Assembly (NCBI RefSeq): GCF_002975275.1
Contig: NZ_PCOQ01000010.1
Coordinates: forward strand, 1-64,000
Reading direction: 5' to 3'
From: Achromobacter sp. MYb9
GTDB taxonomy: Bacteria > Pseudomonadota > Gammaproteobacteria > Burkholderiales > Burkholderiaceae_B
DNA length: 64,000 nt
Below are positions 26,347-35,198 of the stretch, in pieces; the first letter of the stretch is position 1; each line of letters opens with the position of its first letter. The translations under genes were made by a program, and so were the position numbers. Below the pieces are notes generated by a model, which searched no databases, had not been told where the DNA came from, and worked only from the letters and a program-made list of their open reading frames with translations.

Positions 26347-27575
26347 CAGTGCGCCGGACGCATCTTGCGGACCTGTTCGTCGGGGGGCTGCAAACGCGCG
26401 CCGTCGATGTAGGCGAAGTCCTTCATGACGCCCTTGCCGTCTTCCACGGCGGTGACGCCCACGTAGACGCCCATCGTCGACTGGTGGTCGATCTTGCGGT
26501 ATTGGATCTGCCCGTAGGGCGTGTCCACCTTCAGGCCCGCGAACGCGTCGACGAGCTTTTCGGTGTCGACCGCGCCGGCGGCCTTCAATCCTTGGGCGAT
26601 CGACATCAGCGACGCGTATCCCACCACCGAGCCCACTTTGGGCGTTTCGTTGTAGCGCTTCTTGTAGGCGTCGACAAAGGCGTTGTTGGCCGGCGTGTCG
26701 ATGGCGTACCAGGGGTAGCCGGTGACGATCCAGCCCGTCGGCGTGTCGGCGCCCAGCGGTTCCAGGTATTCCGGTTCGCCCGACAGCACGGACACGACCG
26801 CGCGGTTCTCGAACAGGCCGCGCGTATTGCCTTCGCGGACGAAACGGGTCAGGTCGGCGGCGAACAGCACGTTGAAGATGGCGTCCGGCTTGGCGTCGGC
26901 CAAGGCCTGCACGACGGCGCCGGCGTCCACCTTGCCAAGCGGCACGGCCTGTTCGGCCACGAATTCCACGTCGGACTGGAAGGACTTCATCATGGCCTTG
27001 AAGGTGGCCACGGCGGATTGTCCGTACTCATAGTTGGGGTAGACGATGGCCCAGCGTTTCTTGCGCAAGGCCAGTGCCTTGGGCGCCAGCGCCGCGACGT
27101 GCATCCAGGTGGAGGGACGCAGTCGGTAGGTGTAGCGGTTGCCTTCCTGCCAGGTGATCTTGTCGGTCAGGGGCTCGGCCGCCAGGAAGAACACTTGTTG
27201 CTGCTTGGCGAAGTCGGTCAGGGCCAGTCCGGTATTGGAAAGGAAGCCGCCGAACAGCAGTTCCACTTTCTCGCGCGCCAGCAGTTCCTGGGCGGCACGC
27301 ACCGAATCGCCAGGGTTGCCGTTGTCGTCGCGCGAGATGACCTCCAGCTTCCTTCCCAGCACACCGCCTTCGGCGTTGACCTGCTCCAGCGCCAGCTGCC
27401 AGCCTTTCTTGTACGGGCCCAGGAAGGCGGGGATGGCCTTGTAGCTGTTGATTTCGCCAATGCGTATCGGCGGCTCTTTGTCTTTGGCGACGGCAACGGT
27501 GACCGGAGTCAGCGCCAGGGCCAGGAGTGCGGGCGCGAATGCGCGGCGCAGCAGGGTAAGGCTGGGACGAAGCAT
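26346..27575 (-). CDS. Periplasmic substrate-binding protein, LivJ-type ABC transporter
   Basis: A 409-residue binding protein. A signal peptide covers about residues 1-30 (FAPALLALALTPVTVAVA), then PPIRIGEINSYKAIP opens a type I periplasmic fold. YKKGWQLALEQVNAEGGVLGRK is the LivJ/LivK-like signature. The ATG at 27575 puts the signal peptide at the N-terminus. The ligand may be a branched-chain amino acid, an amide or an aromatic acid. It is the first gene of the unit with the fused permease and LivG-like ATPase. Confidence 0.9.
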   Translation of the reverse strand: MLRPSLTLLRRAFAPALLALALTPVTVAVAKDKEPPIRIGEINSYKAIPAFLGPYKKGWQLALEQVNAEGGVLGRKLEVISRDDNGNPGDSVRAAQELLAREKVELLFGGFLSNTGLALTDFAKQQQVFFLAAEPLTDKITWQEGNRYTYRLRPSTWMHVAALAPKALALRKKRWAIVYPNYEYGQSAVATFKAMMKSFQSDVEFVAEQAVPLGKVDAGAVVQALADAKPDAIFNVLFAADLTRFVREGNTRGLFENRAVVSVLSGEPEYLEPLGADTPTGWIVTGYPWYAIDTPANNAFVDAYKKRYNETPKVGSVVGYASLMSIAQGLKAAGAVDTEKLVDAFAGLKVDTPYGQIQYRKIDHQSTMGVYVGVTAVEDGKGVMKDFAYIDGARLQPPDEQVRKMRPAH

Positions 27576-27720
27576 GGCAGGGGTATCGCAGGCAAGAGGG
27601 ATCGGGCGTCGCCGCGCGGCACGGGGCACTGCGGGTTGCGGCCAATTGAAACACGCGCCTTTGCTGCGCGGCAATAGACGGTTCCCCTCCCGGGGCGGGC
27701 CTGCGATGACGGCCCCATGC

Positions 27721-27747
27721 AAAAAGCCCTGCAAGGCAGGGCTTTTT
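27721..27747 (-). terminator. Terminator of the rpmB-rpmG operon
   Basis: AAAAAGCCCTGC and GCAGGGCTTTTT form a perfect 12-bp stem with a three-base loop, giving a T-run on both strands. It lies 26 bp after the rpmG stop and upstream of the ABC transporter unit. Confidence 0.92.
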
Positions 27748-27772
27748 GGGACTCACCAGAATACCGGCTGAA

Positions 27773-27940
27773 TTACTTCAGCTTGGTTTCCTTGTAGTCA
27801 ACGTGCTTGCGAGCGACCGGATCAAATTTCTTGATCAGCATCTTTTCGGGCATGTTGCGCTTGTTCTTGGTGGTCGTGTAGAAATGACCCGTGCCGGCAG
27901 TCGACTCGAGCTTGATCTTTTCGCGGATACCTTTGGCCAT
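27773..27940 (-). CDS. rpmG: Ribosomal protein L33
   Basis: A 55-residue L33 of the large ribosomal subunit. The sequence begins [20 protein letters not shown] and ends with DYKETKLK, both family hallmarks. It lacks the CxxC zinc-ribbon cysteines, so it is the zinc-independent form. It starts 37 bp after rpmB on the same strand, the conserved rpmB-rpmG order, and a strong terminator follows. Confidence 0.97.
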   Translation of the reverse strand: MAKGIREKIKLESTAGTGHFYTTTKNKRNMPEKMLIKKFDPVARKHVDYKETKLK

Positions 27941-27977
27941 GTCGTGCTCCTAGTATGGTGATTGTAGGGGGCGCCGA

Positions 27978-28214
27978 TTAGGCGGCTTCGCCACGGGCAC
28001 GCATGTCGGCCAGGACGGCGTCGATGCCGTTCTTGTCGATCGTGCGGATGGCCTTGGCCGAAACACGCAGACGGACCCAGCGGTTTTCGCTTTCAACCCA
28101 GAACCGGCGCGATTGCAGGTTCGGCAGGAAGCGACGCTTGGTCTTGTTGTTTGCGTGCGAAACATTGTTGCCCACCATCGGGCCTTTGCCGGTCACTTGG
28201 CATACGCGTGCCAT
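27978..28214 (-). CDS. rpmB: Ribosomal protein L28
   Basis: A 78-residue L28, a small basic protein of the large ribosomal subunit. It opens [20 protein letters not shown] and holds the [18 protein letters not shown] segment typical of the family. Length is standard. It is the first gene of the rpmB-rpmG operon. Confidence 0.97.
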   Translation of the reverse strand: MARVCQVTGKGPMVGNNVSHANNKTKRRFLPNLQSRRFWVESENRWVRLRVSAKAIRTIDKNGIDAVLADMRARGEAA

Positions 28215-28563
28215 GGATGCACCTCTTTATGTCGTTCTTTTCGCGCATCGCTTGGGGGGTAGACAGGGTTTTAGCCGCCGGGCTGTGTGGGAAAGCGCAA
28301 TGTGTTGCCTTTGCGCTGCCTTTGCCGGCCACCCAGTCTTAGTGGATGAGGGGGATCGGATCCGCCCGTGCTTATACCCGCTGCCTGCCACCCGCTGAAA
28401 TCCCTGCTTGGAATTCTTGCCGAATTCCTGGGCTGGATTCCTCAACGCTACGCGGTTGGGGTCAGAGTGCTGCACTACAAAGCATAGTAAGTCCAGCACG
28501 GGAAACTTCATGTGAAGACGTAGATTCTAATACGAAAAAGCCAAATAAATCAAGCGGCCACGC
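28215..28563. other. Intergenic region upstream of rpmB
   Basis: About 350 bp with no credible gene on either strand. The part near 28480-28560 is AT-richer than the flanks and contains a candidate promoter reading towards rpmB. It also lies downstream of the Bcr/CflA-type transporter gene, whose stop is at 28564. No RNA gene was recognised. Confidence 0.4.
28524..28553 (-). promoter_or_regulatory. Candidate sigma-70 promoter for rpmB-rpmG
   Basis: On the minus strand TTGATT (28553-28548) is followed after 18 bp by TAGAAT (28529-28524). This fits a housekeeping promoter, though it would give a leader of about 300 bases. Confidence 0.35.
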
Positions 28564-29763
28564 TTATGCCGTGTGCGAGCGCGCCACACGGCCCGATATC
28601 CAGGATAGGCAGGCGCAAGTGGCCAGCGTCGTCGTCAGGGGCAGGGCGCTGTCCGTCTGCCAGGCGCTGACGGCAAATCCGGCCAACGCGCCGCAGGACA
28701 ATTGCAGCGTCCCCAATAAGGCCGAGGCCGCCCCCAGGCGCTTGCCCTGATCCGATAGCGCCAACGCCGCCGAGTTCGGGTTCACGAAGCCCTGGCTGCC
28801 CATGTAGCCGATCAGGCACAGCATCAGCAGCGGCAGCGTCATCCACCCAGCCAGCGTTAGCGCCACGGCCGCGAGGCTTGCGATAGCCAGCGAGGTAAGG
28901 GCCTTGCGTTGCAGTTGGCGCGGCTGGTAGGTGCGCAGCAGGCGGGCGCTGATCTGCGAACAGATGATGAGCGACAGCGCATTGGTGCCGAAGAGCAGGC
29001 CATAGTATTGGGGCGGCACGCCGTAGAGTTCGATGAAGACGCGCGGCGATCCGATGATGTAGGCGAACATGCCGGCCTGGCCGAAGCCGCCCGCGAGGCT
29101 GTGCGCCATGAAGCCGCGATGCGCGAAAAGGTCGCGGTAGTTGCGCAGGATGGTGCTCCAGCGCAGCGGCACGGCGCGCTCGGGCGCCAGCGATTCCTTC
29201 ATGATCTTCGCCACCGCCAGCATCAACATGGCGCCGCCGGCCAGCATGATCCAGAACAGGCTGCGCCAGGAAGCAATGGCCAGCAACTGACCACCGGCAA
29301 GCGGCGCCAGAATCGGGGCCAGGCCCATGATCAGCATCAGCAGCGACATCGCGCGTGCCGCCTCATGGGTTTCGTAGTGGTCGCGGATGACTGCGCGAGG
29401 GATCACGATGCCGGCTGCGCCGCCCATCGCCTGCACGACGCGCCAGCCGGTCAGGGCTTCGACGGAGCCCGACAGGGCGCAGCCCAGCGATGCCACCATG
29501 AAGAGCGCCAGGCCCACCATCAACGGCGGCTTGCGGCCGAAGCGGTCGGCCATGGGACCGTAGAACACCTGCGCCAGCGCCAGTCCGATCAGGTAGGCCG
29601 CCAGCGTGCGTTCGACGTCGCCGCGCGGCACGCCCAGGTTCGCCGCTATCGTCGGGAACGCGGGCAAATACATGTCGATGGCGAAGGGGCCGATCGCCGT
29701 CAGCGCGCCCATGAGAATGAGCCAACCAGGCAGGCTGCTGCGGGAAAGGGGTGTTGGGGGCAT
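28564..29763 (-). CDS. Bcr/CflA-family multidrug MFS exporter
   Basis: A 399-residue, 12-helix MFS protein of the Bcr/CflA drug-resistance family. GPFAIDMYLPAFPTIAANLG in helix 1 and GPMADRFGRKPPLMVGL as motif A are diagnostic. The ATG at 29763 (MPPTPLSRSS) places helix 1 near residue 10; longer in-frame starts add a basic segment without family match. The substrate is unknown. It diverges from the methyltransferase gene, whose GTG is 155 bp away. Confidence 0.9.
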   Translation of the reverse strand: MPPTPLSRSSLPGWLILMGALTAIGPFAIDMYLPAFPTIAANLGVPRGDVERTLAAYLIGLALAQVFYGPMADRFGRKPPLMVGLALFMVASLGCALSGSVEALTGWRVVQAMGGAAGIVIPRAVIRDHYETHEAARAMSLLMLIMGLAPILAPLAGGQLLAIASWRSLFWIMLAGGAMLMLAVAKIMKESLAPERAVPLRWSTILRNYRDLFAHRGFMAHSLAGGFGQAGMFAYIIGSPRVFIELYGVPPQYYGLLFGTNALSLIICSQISARLLRTYQPRQLQRKALTSLAIASLAAVALTLAGWMTLPLLMLCLIGYMGSQGFVNPNSAALALSDQGKRLGAASALLGTLQLSCGALAGFAVSAWQTDSALPLTTTLATCACLSWISGRVARSHTA

Positions 29764-29917
29764 GGTGGTCGCGGTAAAACGCAGAGACAGGGCGCGCGTG
29801 CTTTTTTTGCAGGTTTTGCGCCAAGCCAGCGACTGTATCACGGGTAAGCTGACATGCCGATTTCAGCTATTTTCCGATACAGTCGTGAGCGTCCGTAGCG
29901 TATCCAGAGGAGAAGCC

Positions 29918-31186
29918 GTGAATCCTTTGTTGTCTGTCGTGGAACGCAAGCTTGAGGCTTTGCCCGTCCCTGTCCAACTTGTGCTGCCGGACGGCGCCGT
30001 GCTGGGGCCGCCTGATCCGCGCGTGCGCTTCGTGACGCACGATAAGGCGGCGCTGGCCCACTTGGCCGAAGGCGCCGTGGGCGTGCTGGGGCAGGATTAT
30101 GTGGAAGGCCGCATCGATATCGAAGGCAATATGCGCGATGTGATGGCCGCCGCCTCGGCGTTGCTTCCGGGCTCGCCGGTCGATGCGGCGCGGGGCGGCT
30201 GGCTGACGGAGCTGGTTCGCAAAGTGGTGTCGGTGTGGCGCCATTCGGTGGAGCGCGATGCCAAGCAGATCGAATTCCATTACGACCTGTCCGACGACTT
30301 CTACGCCCTGTGGCTGGACCCGCGCCGCGTCTATTCCTGCGCCTACTACCGCACGCCCGACATGACCCTGGCCCAGGCCCAGGAAGCCAAGCTTGACCAC
30401 ATCTGCCGCAAGTTGCGATTGCAGCCCGGCGAGCGCTTTCTGGACGTGGGGGCCGGCTGGGGCGGACTGCTGCTATGGGCCGCCGAAAATTACGGCGTGG
30501 ACGCCACCGGCATCACGCTGTCGCGCAACCAGCACGCGCACGTCACGAAGCTCATCCAGGAAAAAGGCCTGGGCGGCCGGGTCCGCATGGAATTGCTGGA
30601 CTACCGCAAGCTGGACGAATCCGCGCAGTACGACAAGATTGCGTCGGTGGGCATGTTCGAACATGTGGGCCGCGCGCAACTGGAAGGCTATTTCGCCAAG
30701 CTGCGCCGCCTGCTCAAGCCGGGCGGCCTGATCATGAACCACGGCATCACCGCGGCCGGGGTCTATAACCCCGAGCTGGGCAACGGCATGGGCGAATTCA
30801 TCGAGAAGTACATTTTCCCCGGCGGCGAACTGACCCATATCAGCGTCGTCATGGAAGCCATGACCAACGGCGGACTGGAAGAGGTGGACGTGGAGAACCT
30901 GCGGCCCCATTACGCGCGCACCTTGTGGGCGTGGAGCGACGCGCTGGAAGCACGATTGCCCGAAGCCGCGCAAGTGCTGGGCGGGGAGCACGGCGCGCGG
31001 TCGCTGCGGGCATACCGTTTGTACCTGGCCGGCTGCGCCATGGCGTTCGAGCACGGCTGGATTGCCCTGCACCAGATCCTGGGCCAGCCGCCTGCCACGG
31101 GCCGGTCCGACGAACTGGACAACCCTGCGGACCTTTCATACCCCTGGCGGCGCGACTATATGTATGACGGCGGCCGCAATAGCTGA
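29918..31186 (+). CDS. cfa: Cyclopropane-fatty-acyl-phospholipid synthase family methyltransferase
   Basis: A 422-residue SAM-dependent enzyme of the CFA synthase family, which adds a methylene bridge to unsaturated acyl chains of membrane lipids. The SAM loop is LDVGAGWGG (175-183), with YSCAYYRTPDMTL upstream (139-151) and the VGMFEHVGR segment near 243-251. The GTG at 29918 is supported by AGAGGAGA just upstream. Length is slightly above that of E. coli Cfa. A GC-rich hairpin follows the stop. Activity on a different acyl substrate cannot be excluded. Confidence 0.9.
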   Translation: MNPLLSVVERKLEALPVPVQLVLPDGAVLGPPDPRVRFVTHDKAALAHLAEGAVGVLGQDYVEGRIDIEGNMRDVMAAASALLPGSPVDAARGGWLTELVRKVVSVWRHSVERDAKQIEFHYDLSDDFYALWLDPRRVYSCAYYRTPDMTLAQAQEAKLDHICRKLRLQPGERFLDVGAGWGGLLLWAAENYGVDATGITLSRNQHAHVTKLIQEKGLGGRVRMELLDYRKLDESAQYDKIASVGMFEHVGRAQLEGYFAKLRRLLKPGGLIMNHGITAAGVYNPELGNGMGEFIEKYIFPGGELTHISVVMEAMTNGGLEEVDVENLRPHYARTLWAWSDALEARLPEAAQVLGGEHGARSLRAYRLYLAGCAMAFEHGWIALHQILGQPPATGRSDELDNPADLSYPWRRDYMYDGGRNS

Positions 31187-31211
31187 ATTCCAGCTGAATT
31201 CATGCCTTTTT

Positions 31212-31239
31212 CGGGCCGGAAAGCGGACTTTCCGGCCCG
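31212..31239 (+). terminator. Hairpin after the CFA synthase gene
   Basis: CGGGCCGGAAAG (31212-31223) pairs perfectly with CTTTCCGGCCCG (31228-31239) across a four-base loop. The plus-strand side lacks a T-run, so it may be a weak or factor-aided terminator. Confidence 0.5.
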
Positions 31240-31471
31240 TCTGAAACCGCTAGACTGTACTAATAAGAATAAGATATTTACTAAATGTATCGGCGTTCGG
31301 AAGGCGATATTTCCCAGGGAAAATTAATAATTCGCCTCTGGTCGATCGGGGTTATCCCGTGGCTTTTTTGGCCGTTATGTATCTGTTTTATTCACGCCTG
31401 GGGTTGGGCGCCGCAGCAATTTCGTTTAAGATGCTGCCTTCTTCGTTCAGTTTGTTCACTTTCTGCGGGTT

Positions 31472-31492
31472 TTCAAAAACGCCGTTTTTGAA
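31472..31492. promoter_or_regulatory. 21-bp perfect palindrome upstream of proX
   Basis: TTCAAAAACG and CGTTTTTGAA flank a single central base, 161 bp before the proX start. Symmetry and position suggest a dimeric regulator site; it could also fold in RNA as part of a leader. Confidence 0.5.
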
Positions 31493-31653
31493 GCTCCTGT
31501 CTTGCAAGATTCCGCACCGCTTGCGGATACTCTTGTCGCTAGTGTCGGTTTGTATTGGCGGTTCTGCCCGTCTTCCGCACAACCCCCTTAGCTCCATGGC
31601 ACTACCAGGCCAAGCCCGGCGTGTGTCCCTGAACCTATGGAGGCAAAAGCCCA

Positions 31654-32655
31654 ATGCGTTTTACCCCTGTCAAGACCCTGGCCGCCGCGGCCGTCCTGTT
31701 TGCGTTTGCCGGTGCGGCCCAAGCCGCCGACGCGCCGCAATGCGAAATCAAGCGCCCGGTCAATTTCGGCGCCATGAACTGGGAATCCAACCTGGTTCTG
31801 GTGGATGTCGAACGTTTCATCATGGAAAAGGGCTACGGTTGCAAAACCGAAACCCTGCCGACGGAAACCCTGCCCGCCCTGGCCGCGCTTGAGCGCGGCG
31901 ACCTGGATATCAATACCGAAATCTGGCTGAACAGCGTGGCCGACCCTTGGGACCGCGCCGAAAAGACCGGAAAGGTCAAGCGCATCGGCGATCTCTACAT
32001 GGGCGCCGAGGGCTGGTACATCCCCCGCTACACGGCCGAACGCCTGCCCGAACTGAAGGCCGCAGCCGATCTTCCGAAGTTCAAGGACCAGTTCAAGGAC
32101 CCCGAAGAGCCCGGCAAGGGCCGCTTCTACGGCTGCCCGGCGGGTTGGGGTTGCGAAGTCACCAGCAACAACCTGTTCCATGCCCTGAAGCTGGACGACA
32201 CCTACACGCTGTACTCGCCCGGCACGGGCGCGGCGCAGAAAGCGGCGCTGATGTCGGCGTATAAGCGCAAGCAGAACGTTGTCTTCTACTACTGGTCGCC
32301 CACGCCGCTCGTCGGCGCGATGGACCTGGTCAAGCTGGACATGCCGCCCTATGACGCCGAAAAGCACAAGTGCCTGACGTCGTCCAAGTGCGCCAAGCCC
32401 GAGGCCAGCGCCTACCCCGACAATCCCGTCTTCACCGCGGTGAACACCAAGTTCTCCGAAGAAGCGCCCACGCTGACCGCCTTCCTGGCCAAGGTGTCGG
32501 TGCCGTTGCCGGTGATCAATGAAACGCTGGCCCACATGGAAGAGTCTGGCGACGATTCCAGCACCGTGGCCAAGTGGTTCCTGAAGAACAAGCCCGACGT
32601 CTGGACCAAGTGGGTCCCCGCCGACGTCGCCGGGCGCGTCCAAAGCGCGCTGTAA
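31654..32655 (+). CDS. proX: Glycine betaine/proline-type ABC transporter binding protein
   Basis: A 333-residue periplasmic ProX/OpuAC-type protein. A signal peptide ends near GAAQA (about residue 24). MNWESNLVLVDVERFIMEKG and NTEIWLNSVADPWDRA are family segments carrying ligand-box aromatics. Four Cys residues in C-x-C-type spacing (GCPAGWGCE, KCLTSSKC) could form disulfides. TGGAGG lies upstream of the ATG. It precedes proW and proV on the same strand, but a 294-bp gap with a strong hairpin separates them. It imports glycine betaine or a similar osmoprotectant. Confidence 0.92.
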   Translation: MRFTPVKTLAAAAVLFAFAGAAQAADAPQCEIKRPVNFGAMNWESNLVLVDVERFIMEKGYGCKTETLPTETLPALAALERGDLDINTEIWLNSVADPWDRAEKTGKVKRIGDLYMGAEGWYIPRYTAERLPELKAAADLPKFKDQFKDPEEPGKGRFYGCPAGWGCEVTSNNLFHALKLDDTYTLYSPGTGAAQKAALMSAYKRKQNVVFYYWSPTPLVGAMDLVKLDMPPYDAEKHKCLTSSKCAKPEASAYPDNPVFTAVNTKFSEEAPTLTAFLAKVSVPLPVINETLAHMEESGDDSSTVAKWFLKNKPDVWTKWVPADVAGRVQSAL

Positions 32656-32734
32656 TACATCGTGGTGCAGGCCTCGCGCCGCTTCGGCGCGTGCCGGCCC
32701 GGCCTGCCGGAAATGCTCCGGCTTGTCGGGCCGC

Positions 32735-32785
32735 CTCAAGGGAAAAAGCCCCGTGGCGGGCAAGTTGCCCTGGGCTTTTTCCCCT
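32735..32785 (+). terminator. Attenuator-like hairpin between proX and proW
   Basis: GGGAAAAAGCCC (32740-32751) pairs exactly with GGGCTTTTTCCC (32772-32783). An inner GGGCAA/TTGCCC pair lies in the loop. It looks like an intrinsic terminator with a T-run, placed inside the transport locus. Confidence 0.75.
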
Positions 32786-32949
32786 GGGATGGCTGTTTGC
32801 CGGACGCCCGCGTCCGGATGCAAGCCGTTGGCGCCGCCCGTCCCGCCGTCTGTTTCCGTCTTGGAAACCACTTGGCTGCGGAACATCCGGTCTATCCGAA
32901 CCTCCGGCGGCGACTGCCACCGTAAGCGCCCCAGAATGGAGTCGAAACA

Positions 32950-33807
32950 ATGTTTCCTGAAATTATTCCCGCCCGTCAGGTAAGGGCGGCGATCGACGGG
33001 TTCGTCGATCACCTGGTCACCAATTACGCGGACACGCTCGAGACCCTGTCTCAGCCCGTCCTGCACGCCCTGGTGTGGCTTGAACAAGTGTTGCGCAGCT
33101 CGCCCTGGTGGGCGGTGGTCGCCGTGACCGTGGCCATCGCGTGGGGCGTCAGCCGCCGCATCGGCCTGAGCCTGGCGATGGGCGCGCTGCTGTGCGTGAT
33201 CGGCGTGCTGGGCCTGTGGGACGCCGGCATGCAGACGCTGGCGTTGATGATCATGGCGGCCGGCCTGTCGGTGCTGATCGGCATTCCGTTGGGCGTGCTG
33301 ATGGCGCGGGTGAACTGGCTGCGTTCCATCATGCTGCCGGTGCTGGACGTGATGCAGACCATGCCCAGCTTCGTCTACCTGATTCCGGTCGTGATGCTGT
33401 TTGGCCTGGGCAAGATTCCCGCCATCATCGCCACGGTGATCTACGCCGTGCCGCCGCTGATCCGCCTGACCGATCTGGGCATCCGCCTGGTCGACCGCGA
33501 AGTGCTGGAAGCGTCGCGCGCATTCGGTGCGAATCCGCGCCAGCAATTGTTCGGCGTGCAACTGCCGCTGGCCTTGCCCAACATCATGGCGGGCATCAAC
33601 CAGACCACGATGATGGCGCTGTCGATGGTGGTGATCGCGTCGATGATCGGCGCGCGCGGCCTGGGCTATGAAGTGTTGCTGGGGATTAACCGTCTGGAAG
33701 TGGGCCGCGGCCTGCTGGCAGGCTTGGGGATCGTGGTGCTGGCCGTGCTGTTCGACCGGATCACGCAATCGTATGGACAGCGCATGCGCATGGGAGGCCA
33801 GCGATGA
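32950..33807 (+). CDS. proW: Glycine betaine/proline ABC transporter permease
   Basis: A 285-residue inner-membrane permease of the ProW/OpuAB type. The ABC-permease loop is GANPRQQLFGVQLPLALPNIMAGI (about 194-217), with several hydrophobic helices before it and LDVMQTMPSFVYLIP in the middle. GGAG precedes the ATG at 32950. The stop overlaps the proV start by four bases (ATGA), so the two are translationally coupled. Confidence 0.94.
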   Translation: MFPEIIPARQVRAAIDGFVDHLVTNYADTLETLSQPVLHALVWLEQVLRSSPWWAVVAVTVAIAWGVSRRIGLSLAMGALLCVIGVLGLWDAGMQTLALMIMAAGLSVLIGIPLGVLMARVNWLRSIMLPVLDVMQTMPSFVYLIPVVMLFGLGKIPAIIATVIYAVPPLIRLTDLGIRLVDREVLEASRAFGANPRQQLFGVQLPLALPNIMAGINQTTMMALSMVVIASMIGARGLGYEVLLGINRLEVGRGLLAGLGIVVLAVLFDRITQSYGQRMRMGGQR

Positions 33808-35060
33808 GCAAGATCGAGGTCAAGAACATCTACAAGGTCTTCGGTTCGCATCCGAAGAAATGGCTGCAAGCCGCCCAGAACGGCATGAGCAAGGAACAGT
33901 TGCTGGCCGAAAGCGGCCACACGCTGGGCCTGCGCGACATCAGCCTGTCCATCGAAGAGGGCAGCATCTACGTCATCATGGGCTTGTCGGGGTCCGGTAA
34001 GTCGACGTTGATCCGCCACTTCAACCGTTTGATCGAGCCCAGCGCGGGCCACATCCTGGTGGACGGCGTGGACGTGGTCAGCCTGAACAAGCGCGACCTG
34101 GAAGTCTTCCGCCAAAAGAAGATGAGCATGGTGTTCCAGCGCTTCGGCCTGTTCCCGCACCGCACGGTGCTGGACAACGCCGCGTACGGCTTGACCGTGC
34201 AGGGCGTGGGCAAGGCGGAACGCGAGAAGCGTGCCCGCGACTGGCTGGAACAAGTGGGTTTGGCCGGCTTTGAAAACCAGTACCCGCACCAGCTGTCTGG
34301 CGGCATGCAGCAGCGCGTGGGCCTGGCGCGCGCGCTGGCCACCGACGCCGAAATTCTGCTGATGGATGAAGCGTTCTCGGCATTGGACCCGCTGATCCGC
34401 CGCGAGATGCAGGACCAGCTGTTGCAGCTGCAAGCCAAGCTGAACAAGACCATCGTGTTCATCACGCACGATCTGGACGAGGCCCTGCGCCTGGGCAACC
34501 GCATCGCCATCCTGAAAGACGGCGAACTGGTGCAGGAAGGCACGCCGGAAGACATTCTGCTGAATCCGGCCAATGACTATGTGCAGTCGTTCCTGCAGGA
34601 CGTGAACCGCACCAAGGTGCTCAACGCCACGCACGCCGTGAATCCGGCACGCCTGACGCTGACGATGCGCTCGCGCCCGGCGCATGCGCTGGATCGCATG
34701 CGGGCGATGGACTACGAGTACGCGCCGGTGCTGGACGGCAAGCGCCTGGCCGGCGTGCTGACGGCCAAGGCGGCCGAGGAAGCCATCCAGCACGGCGCGC
34801 GCGACGTGTCGCGCTTCGTCGAAGACCTGGCCTCGGTGCCGGCCACGGCGGGCTTGGGTGAAGTGCTGGCACAACTGGTGCACAGCGACCAGCCGGTCGC
34901 CGTCACGGGCGAGGACGACGAGTTCCTGGGCATGCTGTCGCGCAAGAAGGTCGTGGAACTGGTGACGCCGGCGCTGGCCGAAACGGCGCCGTCGCCCGAA
35001 GGCGCCGCTGGCGAACTGGAAGCCCAGCCCGCCCCCGCGCACCGGGGCGAAGCGGCCTGA
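33804..35060 (+). CDS. proV: Glycine betaine/proline ABC transporter ATPase with CBS domains
   Basis: A 418-residue ATPase. It has the ProV-type extension GMSKEQLLAESGHTLGL, Walker A GLSGSGKST (60-68), the signature LSGGMQQRVG, and Walker B EILLMDEAFSALDP. The C-terminal part (about 285-400) carries two CBS modules that in this family sense ionic strength. It overlaps proW by four bases and completes the importer. The last 20 residues are Ala/Pro-rich. Confidence 0.94.
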   Translation: MSKIEVKNIYKVFGSHPKKWLQAAQNGMSKEQLLAESGHTLGLRDISLSIEEGSIYVIMGLSGSGKSTLIRHFNRLIEPSAGHILVDGVDVVSLNKRDLEVFRQKKMSMVFQRFGLFPHRTVLDNAAYGLTVQGVGKAEREKRARDWLEQVGLAGFENQYPHQLSGGMQQRVGLARALATDAEILLMDEAFSALDPLIRREMQDQLLQLQAKLNKTIVFITHDLDEALRLGNRIAILKDGELVQEGTPEDILLNPANDYVQSFLQDVNRTKVLNATHAVNPARLTLTMRSRPAHALDRMRAMDYEYAPVLDGKRLAGVLTAKAAEEAIQHGARDVSRFVEDLASVPATAGLGEVLAQLVHSDQPVAVTGEDDEFLGMLSRKKVVELVTPALAETAPSPEGAAGELEAQPAPAHRGEAA

Positions 35061-35198
35061 CCGCTTTGCCGCTTTCTCAGGCGTTCGGCGCCTGCACTTT
35101 GCCCGCCTGCAATGGCTTGCGCGCGGGCAAAGTCGCTATATGATGGCTGGCCGGTCATTTCGGCCGGATTCCCGCTATTCGAAAAATCGGAAGCCGTC

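Larger units (their letters stand above)
31187..31653. other. AT-rich leader region upstream of proX
   Basis: About 470 bp without a convincing gene. It starts with the 12-bp hairpin at 31212-31239, then turns clearly AT-richer than its neighbours (about 31255-31560). It contains a 21-bp palindrome at 31472-31492. A short open frame at 31285-31491 has no family features and is not called. The region probably holds the osmotic control elements of proX. Confidence 0.5.

Noticed and set aside
31285-31491. 68-codon open frame in the proX leader
   Set aside because: No ribosome site and no family pattern; a hydrophobic stretch alone does not support a gene.
31588-33768. 726-codon open frame on the minus strand across proX and proW
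   Set aside because: It is His/Gln/Arg-rich shadow translation that crosses two well-supported genes and the terminator between them.
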